A stretch of DNA of 64,000 nucleotides from Foetidibacter luteolus (GTDB lineage Bacteria > Bacteroidota > Bacteroidia > Chitinophagales > Chitinophagaceae), in NCBI RefSeq assembly GCF_009650435.1, contig NZ_VVIP01000033.1:1-64000 (forward strand), written 5' to 3'. The notes under the pieces were generated by a model. That model worked only from the letters and a program-made list of their open reading frames with translations. It searched no databases and was not told the origin of the DNA. The stretch's first letter is position 1. Each line of letters begins with the position of its first letter. Made by a program: the position numbers and the translations under genes. This document shows, in pieces, positions 45,923-53,138 of this stretch.

Positions 45923-47215
45923 TTATGGTATAATATCTGTTCCTGCCTGGTAGTTTAATTCTTCTTTGGCCAGCCGCAGGTTTAGCTGCTGCTGCTGAAG
46001 CCTTAACTGTGCTTCTTTGTACGCATCAAAAAAGTCAAGAAATTCCAGCAGGCTTATTTGTTTCTGCCGGTAGCTCTGCAGCATATTGTTGAATATGTTG
46101 CCGTAGCTGCCGTAGAATTCTTTTTGTGTGGCATTGTTTTGCTGAATGCTTAGTTGCAGCTTTTGCCAGGCGTTGCTTATGTTATTGCTTAAAATGTTTT
46201 CCGCTTCAGATGTAACAGCTTCCTGCTGCTTGATGCTGTATTCTGCTGCTTTTATATTTCCCTGGTTTTTGTTGAATAAAGGAAGCGGAAGTGATATGGT
46301 GAGGCCTACATAATGCGGCGCATAATTGGAGTTATGGTCATACTCCGGGCCAACAGTAAGGTCCGGGGAACGCAGTGCTTTTTGGTACACCAGGTTCTGT
46401 TGCTGGTAAAGCAATTGGGTTTGCTGCAACAGGTAACCGGGATTGTTTTGTTTGGCGGAGGCAACCGTTTCTTCTATGCTGCCCGCCAGTTGCGGTTCCG
46501 GTTGTGTGGTATCCGCCGGTACAATAAAGCCGGCAGTATTAAAACGCAGCAGCGTTTTTAAATCAGCTTCCGCATCCAGTATGGATCTGTTGAGGTCTGT
46601 AATATCCTGCTGCAATGCTATCACCACTGCCTGTATGCGCAGGTAGTCTTTCTGTGCAATGTTGCCATTTTGCAGTTGTGCTTTCATGGCAGTCTGCAAA
46701 CGGGTTAGCTGCTCAAGCTGGCTGTTGTACAAGGCTTTATCTGCCAGTTGCTGTACCAGCGTATAATAGTCCTGGCGAAGCTGGTACCTGAGATTATGAA
46801 GAACTTGCTGCAGTTGCAGTTCACTGAGTTTTGCATTGGTTGTGGCCAGGTCAACTAATTTACTGCGTTTGCCTGCTGTTTTTATCAGTTGCTGTACCTG
46901 TACAAAAAACTGGCCTGCAGGTTGGCCTGCTGCATTTTTACCGTGCTCAAAAAATTTACCGTCAGCATAGATGTTCTGATCGGTAGTAAGTATGGGGTTA
47001 TCCCACAATTTGGCCTGTTGTATATAGGCTTTGTTAGCGTCAACATTATAGTGGGCTGCCAATACACTAAGATTGCTGTCTAAAAATATTTTCTCAACCT
47101 CGCTAAGTTTAAGTATGGATGTGTCTGTTTGCGCTGAAGCGCTGCAGTATGCCGCCGCCAGCATCAGCACCATCAGTACCCTGCGTATGGCAGGCTGATG
47201 CAAGAACTGTTTCAT
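45923..47215 (-). CDS. czcC: TolC-family outer-membrane efflux protein (CzcC-like)
   Basis: A 430-residue outer-membrane channel with a signal peptide (RRVLMVLMLAAAYCSASAQ) and two helical OEP repeats rich in Gln and Ala (TNAKLSELQLQQVLHNLRYQ; QQEAVTSEAENILSNNISNA). The LTVGPEYDHNSNYAPHYVGL segment and ISLPLPLFNKNQGNI are typical of CzcC. As a trimer it would form the exit duct for the CzcA pump. It is the second gene of the metal-efflux run, 349 bp after the small His-rich protein. Confidence 0.92.
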   Translation of the reverse strand: MKQFLHQPAIRRVLMVLMLAAAYCSASAQTDTSILKLSEVEKIFLDSNLSVLAAHYNVDANKAYIQQAKLWDNPILTTDQNIYADGKFFEHGKNAAGQPAGQFFVQVQQLIKTAGKRSKLVDLATTNAKLSELQLQQVLHNLRYQLRQDYYTLVQQLADKALYNSQLEQLTRLQTAMKAQLQNGNIAQKDYLRIQAVVIALQQDITDLNRSILDAEADLKTLLRFNTAGFIVPADTTQPEPQLAGSIEETVASAKQNNPGYLLQQTQLLYQQQNLVYQKALRSPDLTVGPEYDHNSNYAPHYVGLTISLPLPLFNKNQGNIKAAEYSIKQQEAVTSEAENILSNNISNAWQKLQLSIQQNNATQKEFYGSYGNIFNNMLQSYRQKQISLLEFLDFFDAYKEAQLRLQQQQLNLRLAKEELNYQAGTDIIP

Positions 47216-47564
47216 GTCCTGAAAAATTTAGAGATAACGTGATGAAGTCTGTCCAAATGCGGAATGCGGGGCCCTGGAAACAATGTCAGGTCGAGCTTGT
47301 CCTGCTGAGTTTATCGAAGCATTGTCGAAACCGGTTTATTAAACCCTGTTTTTATGAATCCGCCTTCGACAAGCTCAGGCTGACAGCCATAACCGAATTA
47401 CATTTTAATGCCGGATACTGTATTTGTTGCTCAGTAAAGCGTTACAGTACAAGTGTTCCAATTTGCTGCTTTGTCACGCAAATTGCTCAACGAAGCTTAA
47501 TAGTAGTAATTCAGCTAAGTGCCAAATGCTGCTTACACGCATTCCTTACGATAGAGAAGAAGCG
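47216..47564. other. Spacer with repeat R5
   Basis: Between the His-rich protein and czcC there are two R5-like elements in opposite orientation (47284-47330 imperfect, 47362-47384 as GCCTTCGACAAGCTCAGGCT). A GAAGCTTAATAGTAGT stretch near 47500 echoes repeat R6. No gene was seen. Confidence 0.6.
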
Positions 47565-47954
47565 TTAAGCCTTGGGAGGGGGAGGAGTTATATCACGCAC
47601 AAAATTGTGATAAGGTGTTTGTGCATTGGCGGAAACAGCAACGGCAACCGATAGGGATTGAATGGGTTGTAAGTGGTTTTCCCTGTTAATTAGTTTTATG
47701 TTGTGTTGCTTGATGCTTAAGTGATGTTTGTGGCTTTGGTTATGGGGGCCATTGCGTTTTTCCGGGAAGCTGTTGGCTTTTTGTAAAACGGATTCGGCAA
47801 TGTATTCTGTGATGGAATTGATGATGTTGGTCTCTTCGCCCGGCGTTGCAGCGGTCATCGGCTTAAAGTCCTGCGCATACAGGCCGATGTTGATGATTTG
47901 CATGGCTACTATGATAACCAGGAACCTGCCGCAATATGTTGCCAGTTTATTCAT
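47565..47954 (-). CDS. Small exported His-rich protein upstream of czcCBA
   Basis: A 129-residue protein with a signal peptide (FLVIIVAMQIINIGLYAQ) and a short mature chain containing GPHNQSHKHH, IKQHN and a conserved-looking end FVRDITPPPPKA. The His cluster suggests metal binding or sensing. Proteins with this kind of PPPPKA tail sit at the head of Czc/Cus-type operons in other Bacteroidota, as far as I recall. A periplasmic metal sensor or chaperone for the efflux system is inferred; no family name is known to me. Confidence 0.65.
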   Translation of the reverse strand: MNKLATYCGRFLVIIVAMQIINIGLYAQDFKPMTAATPGEETNIINSITEYIAESVLQKANSFPEKRNGPHNQSHKHHLSIKQHNIKLINRENHLQPIQSLSVAVAVSANAQTPYHNFVRDITPPPPKA

Positions 47955-48258
47955 GTCCAGTTTTGCGAGTGCAAAGTACAGATGAAATTTGATTGCGAAT
48001 GTTTAAGATGTTGTTAAACGATAGGGAATCTTTAACGTTAATAACCAACTGATATTTAAAAGCGTGTTTTCCCAGGTTAAGTTAACCTAAATACTCCTTT
48101 TAGAAACCGCTAAAGCACTGTTGTCTCCGCCTTTTCCAAAAGCCAATTTTGTTACTGTAAATCTAAATATTCCCACACAGGGCCCTTTGACAGGGGAATG
48201 CACTGATTTACATCATGCAAGTGCATTTGATTTATTTATTACTAAACAACTATAAAAA
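47955..48258. other. Divergent intergenic region
   Basis: Separates the metal-efflux genes from the protease gene and must contain both promoters. It includes TTAAGTTAACCTAAATACTC near 48077 and is AT-rich toward the protease start. No palindromic operator or exact -7 box was identified. Confidence 0.4.
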
Positions 48259-49164
48259 ATGGAACGTAAAAAACTTTCGTTTGGATGGATTCCAGACCTG
48301 CCTGATTTCAGGGATTTTACACCCGAAACCCCTGAAGTGAAACTAATAACCAGTTCACTAAAAAAGAGTGCCAAAGCAAAAGCTTTTAAATTAGCCACCT
48401 CGGTAGATTTAAGAGAGTATTGTTCGCCTGTTGAAGACCAGGGGCAAATTGGGTCGTGTACCGCCCAGGCCGCGGTAGGCATGATTGAATACTTTCAAAA
48501 GCGGGCTTTCAATACATACCTGGATGGGTCTGCTTTGTTTGTTTACAAGGTAACACGAAACCTACTCAGGTGGGCAGGCGACACTGGGGCGTACCTGCGT
48601 ACAGCTATGAAAACACTTGCCGGCTTTGGTATTTGCCCTGAAGAATATTGGCCTTATTCAGATTATAGAACCGGAGAAAACGGCATCCCCTCTGATCCGT
48701 TTGAAATTGAGCCTTCCAGTTTTTGTTATGCTTTTGCAGCCAACTATAAATCCATAAAATACTTTAGGTTAGATACCCCTGAACTTGATAAACCCGCGAT
48801 ACTCGAGAATATTAAAAAGTATGCTGCTTCCGGTTTACCATCCATGTTCGGCTTTTCTGTTTACAGCTCCATTTATAGCGCTGGCGCAACCGGAAAAATT
48901 CCATATCCCAATATAGGAGAGTCAAGGGTTGGAGGACACGCCGTAATGGTGGTAGGGTATGATGATGCAATAGAAATTCAGAACGGAAACAATAAAACCA
49001 CCGGAGCATTTTTGATCAGAAATTCATGGGGAATATCCTGGGGGGAAAGTGGGTATGGATATTTGCCCTATGAGTATGTTTTAAGAGGCCTGGCAGAAGA
49101 TTTCTGGTCTATTATATCTGCGGATTTTCTGGATACAGGCAATTTCAGGCTCGATCAATTATAG
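48259..49164 (+). CDS. C1-family (papain-like) cysteine peptidase
   Basis: A 301-residue peptidase. Oxyanion Q61 and nucleophile C67 lie in EDQGQIGSCTAQA, H227 in GGHAVMVVGYDD and N255 in IRNSWGISWG, a complete papain triad. The front is only about 50 residues (GWIPDLPDFRDFTPE, then SVDLREYCSPVEDQG). There is no inhibitory propeptide of normal length and no signal peptide, so it appears cytoplasmic or leaves by a non-standard route. A chagasin-type inhibitor gene follows 160 bp downstream on the same strand, past a hairpin. Confidence 0.9.
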   Translation: MERKKLSFGWIPDLPDFRDFTPETPEVKLITSSLKKSAKAKAFKLATSVDLREYCSPVEDQGQIGSCTAQAAVGMIEYFQKRAFNTYLDGSALFVYKVTRNLLRWAGDTGAYLRTAMKTLAGFGICPEEYWPYSDYRTGENGIPSDPFEIEPSSFCYAFAANYKSIKYFRLDTPELDKPAILENIKKYAASGLPSMFGFSVYSSIYSAGATGKIPYPNIGESRVGGHAVMVVGYDDAIEIQNGNNKTTGAFLIRNSWGISWGESGYGYLPYEYVLRGLAEDFWSIISADFLDTGNFRLDQL

Positions 49165-49245
49165 TTTAATGCCGTTTCTTAATGCTGTCAGCTTAACCCC
49201 GTAAAGACAGGTAAGAAAATTTCTTACAGTGCATTAAATAACATT

Positions 49246-49278
49246 CCCGGCAAATGAATAATGTTTGCCGGGGTATTT
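49246..49278 (+). terminator. Probable terminator between protease and inhibitor
   Basis: A 9-bp perfect stem (CCCGGCAAA/TTTGCCGGG, 9-nt loop) is followed by a loosely T-rich GTATTTGCAT. A perfect dyad GTAAGAAA-A-TTTCTTAC lies just before it at 49211-49227. Confidence 0.6.
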
Positions 49279-49324
49279 GCATATGTAATGGCAATTGTTG
49301 ACTTTTGAGCTTAATTAATTGCGC

Positions 49325-49621
49325 ATGAACAATCGCACAATAAAGCAAGGTGAACAGTTTACTATCAATTTACAAGGCAATGCTTCTTCTGGATTTGCCT
49401 GGGTGGCAACTACTCAACCGCCTGGCATTGTTGCTGTTTCTAACAGTATTGAAGCAAAAGCGAGTGAGACTAATATTGCAGGTTCGCCCGCTATATTTAC
49501 ATTTTCGGTTGAAGGTGAAAAATGCGGAACCGCGACTATTACATTTGAGTATAAACGCCCATGGGAATCAAAAGCAAAGCCTTTGAAACAGGAAAGCATC
49601 AAGGTTAAAGTGATTGAATAG
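49325..49621 (+). CDS. Chagasin-like (I42) cysteine protease inhibitor
   Basis: A 98-residue protein starting at ATG 49325 (a TTG six bases earlier is less likely). The immunoglobulin-like I42 fold is suggested by its three loop motifs: GNASSGFAW in place of NPTTGF/Y W, a diverged middle loop around NIAGSPAIFTFSVEG, and YKRPWES matching RPW. These loops plug the cleft of C1 peptidases. It lacks a signal peptide, like the protease gene just upstream, so both would share one compartment. The pairing with that enzyme is inferred from linkage. Confidence 0.8.
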   Translation: MNNRTIKQGEQFTINLQGNASSGFAWVATTQPPGIVAVSNSIEAKASETNIAGSPAIFTFSVEGEKCGTATITFEYKRPWESKAKPLKQESIKVKVIE

Positions 49622-49676
49622 AGTTTATTTGCAATACCGTAGAACAGTTTAGGTTAACTTTTATCTGTAAGGCTGG

Positions 49677-50951
49677 CTATCTCTTCACCTCCACCCCATT
49701 TACATACACCGCTGCAATTTGCTTAGTATTCTTAATATCGTCTAGCGGGTTTGCGTCCAATACCAAAAAATCAGCCCAATTGCCGGGTGCCAGCATGCCC
49801 AAACCTTTTAACCCCAGGTTCTCCGCGGCATTTTTTGTAGCCGATACAATGATTTGGATGGGCGTAAGCCCTGCTTCTGCCATCATCTGCATTTCAACAT
49901 GTTCAAAGTAACCCATAAAGCGGGTAGGTACGCCACTGTCTGTACCAAACACAATGGGTATGTCATTGTCCTGCAGTTTTTTTAAGTTGGCCAAGGCAAC
50001 AGGCAATTGTTGTTTGTAGGTAATGGCTGCCTTACTGTTGCGTATTTGCTGCTGGCGTGCGGGGTTGAGTAAAGGTTGTATTATAGCCGCGGCATATTCT
50101 TTTTGGAAAAAAGGGTCTGCAAAAAATGCCGCAGTATCGCCATACACAAAGGTGGACAGCTCCCGTGTAAGGGTAGGGCAGTAGCTGGCTTTTTTTACTT
50201 TCAGCAGTGCGATAAACGCATCGTCAACCGGCTTGTCGCGAACACTGTGCGCCAGCATATCCGTACCCGCATTCAACAGGTCACGGGCATCTTCCAGGTA
50301 GTAAAGGTGAGAGGCGATTTTATAGCCCAATGCATGTGCCCTTCTTATAACAGGCCAGTAAATAGCCGCCGGCATTTTAGGCGATGTGCCAAGCTGGTCA
50401 TCCACCCGTATTTTCATAATGTCAACACCCATGCTGTTATTAGCGTCAACAACGGTTAGCGCTTCCTGTACGTTATTGCCGTTGATAATTTCACCGGCAA
50501 TAAATAACCTTGCCCTGCCGGTAGCGGCAGAATCATGTATGGCACGCAAAGGCTCGGCCTCTTTTTTATCGCCACCCAGGCTAACCACACTTGTTATGCC
50601 GTAGCGGGCATAAATAGCCAGGTTATCAACAATGTTGGCGTAGTTATAATGCCCGCCGTCAATACCTTTCGATTCCCCCACATGGCCATGACCGTTAATG
50701 ATGCCGGGCATAATGGTTTTGCCCTGTACATTTTTTACAACAGCCCCCTGCGGAATCTTAACTTCTCCTGCTTTACCGATGGCGATGATACGCCCATGCT
50801 GTACCAGCAGCGTGCCGTTGGTTACAGGCTGGTTGCCTGTACCGTCAATAATGGTAGCGCCGGTAAAAGCTGTGTAAGCCTGCTGGCCATTACTGTTTAA
50901 TGTGATATGCAATAAGATAACTGAAAGCAGTAAGAAAGATATTTTTATCAT
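49677..50951 (-). CDS. Exported amidohydrolase
   Basis: A 424-residue metal-dependent hydrolase with a signal peptide (ISFLLLSVILLHITLNSNG). It has the amidohydrolase order: short beta-sandwich (AYTAFTGATIIDGTGNQPVT), HxH in GIINGHGHVGES, a later His in IASHLYYLED and LAHSVRDK, and the barrel-closing FGTDSGVPTR, then the returning sandwich (GNWADFLVLDANPLDDIKNT). The group includes imidazolonepropionase-like and prolidase-like enzymes; the substrate is not defined. It is convergent with the inhibitor gene and single. Confidence 0.88.
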   Translation of the reverse strand: MIKISFLLLSVILLHITLNSNGQQAYTAFTGATIIDGTGNQPVTNGTLLVQHGRIIAIGKAGEVKIPQGAVVKNVQGKTIMPGIINGHGHVGESKGIDGGHYNYANIVDNLAIYARYGITSVVSLGGDKKEAEPLRAIHDSAATGRARLFIAGEIINGNNVQEALTVVDANNSMGVDIMKIRVDDQLGTSPKMPAAIYWPVIRRAHALGYKIASHLYYLEDARDLLNAGTDMLAHSVRDKPVDDAFIALLKVKKASYCPTLTRELSTFVYGDTAAFFADPFFQKEYAAAIIQPLLNPARQQQIRNSKAAITYKQQLPVALANLKKLQDNDIPIVFGTDSGVPTRFMGYFEHVEMQMMAEAGLTPIQIIVSATKNAAENLGLKGLGMLAPGNWADFLVLDANPLDDIKNTKQIAAVYVNGVEVKR

Positions 50952-51360
50952 AATTGTGTTGTGCTGGTGTTGCTATACAAAACTATGGATAGTAGGGTAA
51001 GAAATGCCTGGCATTGTAAAGACAGAGAGATTTATGGGCCGGGCGCCACAATAAGGGCGCCCCCGAAGGGCCGGGCTATCCGCAGTACTCCGCAGCCCGC
51101 CTTGCAGGACGGGCTTTGCGGGGTACTTGCTCCTATCCCTGGCGCAAAGTGCGGCAGCGTACTAATTATCATAAAGCATACATCAGAAGAATTATTGTTT
51201 TGATTGAACAAAAACGGGCCGGTTTTAACCGGCCCTGTTGTTTTAAATGGGATTAGTATTAAGGCAAACGAAAAATTATCTGCGGGCAATGTTTTAAGTT
51301 GTAGATATTCCACTCACAAAGTATTCGCCGCACCACAGGGTGTATAATGCACTTACTTTG
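50952..51360. other. Spacer with diverged R1 repeat and terminator
   Basis: A diverged R1-like copy lies at about 51053-51142 (GGGCGCCCCCGAAGGGCCGG, CTATCCGCAGTACTCCG, GCGGGGTACTTGCTCCTATC). A strong hairpin follows at 51216-51235. No gene was recognised. Confidence 0.6.
51216..51245. terminator. Intrinsic terminator-type hairpin
   Basis: Perfect 9-bp stem GGGCCGGTT/AACCGGCCC with a TT centre. On the minus strand it is followed by GTTTTTGTTC, so it could end a transcript coming from the 42-bp repeat array to its right. On the plus strand TGTTGTTTTA follows. Confidence 0.75.
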
Positions 51361-51361
51361 C

Positions 51362-51653
51362 CTGTTTCTGTATTGTTTATTGTAACAATGTCATAAAAAC
51401 TTTTATTTATAGCATTGTTCATTGTAACAATGTCATAAAAACTTGTATTTGTAGCATTGTTCATTTGTACAATGGCACAAAAACTTTTATTTATAGCATT
51501 GTTCGTTGTAACAATGCCGTAAAAACTTGTATTTGTAGCATTGTTCATTTGTACAATGGCATAAAAACTTGTATTTATAGCATTGTTTGTTGCAACAATG
51601 CCGTAAAAACTTGTATTTATGCCATTGTTTATTTGTGCAATGCTGCAAAACAA
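51362..51653. repeat. Tandem array of exact 42-bp units (7 copies)
   Basis: The ACAATG word (GCAATG in the last unit) recurs at 51385, 51427, 51469, 51511, 51553, 51595 and 51637, exactly 42 bp apart. Each unit has an inverted repeat CATTGT...ACAATG; in the last unit GCAATG still pairs through a wobble. Two alternating subtypes exist (TTCATTTGTACAATGGCA and GTTGTAACAATG). Because 42 is a multiple of three, both strands stay open: minus-strand 14-residue repeats read NNAINTSFYGIV and variants, and the plus strand reads NNAVKTCIYSIV and variants. The minus frame (51294-51653, 119 codons) starts only with TTG. Confidence 0.95.
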
Positions 51654-52068
51654 AGTTTTTGCAAGGCCGCGGTAAAAATTACAGTACCTGCCCTGGTTAT
51701 ACCAACCTGTTTAATAAAAAGCCCTGGATGAAAATTACCGGCGGACAGCCGGAGTGTAACGCGGCAACCCGTAAACATATTTACTGCTGTAGTCACTAAA
51801 TTGTTGTAAAACCAGGTTGGGCTAATTGCTAAGCTTTTTTTAAGAAGGGTGTATTTTTTGAGGAATATTGGCAGTCAATAATTTATTGTACAAGTACCCC
51901 AAAAAATACTGAGACTTTATTTATTTAAGCTTAAAAAAAATCAACCGCATCCGGTAGAAAAATAATTAGTGGTAGCTTAGCTTCAAATCTATACCTTAAC
52001 CCTCAACCAATCGTACCTGTTTTATCCATCCATCCTCTGCCGGGCAATCAACTTTTTATTTGTAATCA
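51654..52068. other. AT-rich spacer
   Basis: No gene, hairpin or repeat family was recognised between the 42-bp array and the next gene. It contains A/T homopolymers near 51830 and 51945 and probably the promoter of the downstream gene. Confidence 0.4.
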
Positions 52069-52809
52069 ATGTTTAAATCCATTCAAATGAAAAAAAAGAA
52101 TGTTTTCGGTAATTTATTTTCCAGTACAAGAATCACAGAAACCCGCTTGTACAATTTTGGTAACGATGTGGTTATCCGGCTGCAAAATTCAGACAACAGC
52201 AGCGCTTATGCTGCGCACACGGCGCAACTTGAGGCAGCGTTGCTTAACCTTGGGGCGGAGTTAAGGAGCACAGACAATGCGGTAAACAGCCGTAAAGGCA
52301 AAACCCAGCAGCGCAGGGAAATAATACAGCGCTTTAAAGTTTTAATGAGTGAAAAAGAAGGTTTGCTGGCGCATTTGCTGGGCGGTTTTGCATCACCTGG
52401 CTACCTGTCTTTCTATCCCAATGGCGTATCTGAGTACAGCAAGGCCACCATTACAAAAATGGCCGGCCTGGTAAAACGCGTAAATGAAGAATCGTCCATT
52501 TACATTGCACAACTGGGGCAGGAGCTGGCCACACAATTACAGGTATTTGACCAGCAATGGCGGGATGCTACGGGCGATGTTTCCAAAGTAAAAGCCTCTG
52601 TAAGCGAATCGGGCATTAACCGCAGGGGCGCCCGTGAAAACGTGGAAAAAATATTAAACAGCATTGTGCATGAGGTAGCCCAGCAATTCGGCGGGGATGA
52701 AGAACAGTGTATGGCATTCTTCGATTTTACCTTACTGTACCCGCCTGTAAGAAAAAGGGGCAAAGGTTCCTCTGGTGATAGTGAAACAGGGGGTAAGGAA
52801 AGCATTTGA
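52069..52809 (+). CDS. Hypothetical protein, helical
   Basis: A 246-residue protein (240 from Met7, MKKKNVFGNLFSS, which is an equally good start). No signal peptide. The middle is helical and charged (AAYAAHTAQLEAALLNLGAE-like text, LRSTDNAVNSRKGKTQQRRE), followed by GGFASPGYLSFYPNGVSEYS and a Ser/Gly-rich polar tail after PPVRKRGKG. No family was recognised. It is on the same strand as the envelope/RHS run but 330 bp of repeats lie in between, so it is probably a separate unit. Confidence 0.65.
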   Translation: MFKSIQMKKKNVFGNLFSSTRITETRLYNFGNDVVIRLQNSDNSSAYAAHTAQLEAALLNLGAELRSTDNAVNSRKGKTQQRREIIQRFKVLMSEKEGLLAHLLGGFASPGYLSFYPNGVSEYSKATITKMAGLVKRVNEESSIYIAQLGQELATQLQVFDQQWRDATGDVSKVKASVSESGINRRGARENVEKILNSIVHEVAQQFGGDEEQCMAFFDFTLLYPPVRKRGKGSSGDSETGGKESI

Positions 52810-53138
52810 TAACAGTTGTTAAGATGTGTCAGCCTGAGCTTGTCGGATGCGGGGTAGTAAGGTTATATTACCTGGTCCGGTTTCGACAAGCTCAGCCTGG
52901 CATTCGACAAGCTCAGCCTGGCATAGGAATACACTCAGCCTGGCATTCGACAAGCTAAACCTGACACAGGAATACACTCAGCCTGGCACTGGTTCTTTAA
53001 GAAAATGGCCTTTCTTAAAAAGCATGCCGGAATTAAAAATGAAAAATTAAAACAGCAATTTTGGAAAGTTTAAAAATTTCAATTTACTTTATCAGCGATT
53101 AGTACCATTAGAAAACAGCAACCACTAAATCAATTTGT
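52810..53138. repeat. Cluster of R5 repeats
   Basis: 52828-52847 holds GTCAGCCTGAGCTTGTCGGA. From 52880 to 52990 the reverse form recurs several times in tandem (TTCGACAAGCTCAGCCTGGC twice, then ACACTCAGCCTGGCATTCGA and CAAGCTAAACCTGACACAGG). The rest is AT-rich upstream sequence of the next gene. Confidence 0.75.

Noticed and set aside
47119..47568. Plus-strand frame of 149 codons
   Set aside because: It overlaps the czcC start in antisense and then runs through R5 repeats.
51294..51653. Confident call of a 14-residue-repeat protein
   Set aside because: The only start is TTG, both strands are open because the period is a multiple of three, and the hairpin is conserved. A DNA or RNA role is as likely, so it is listed as a repeat.
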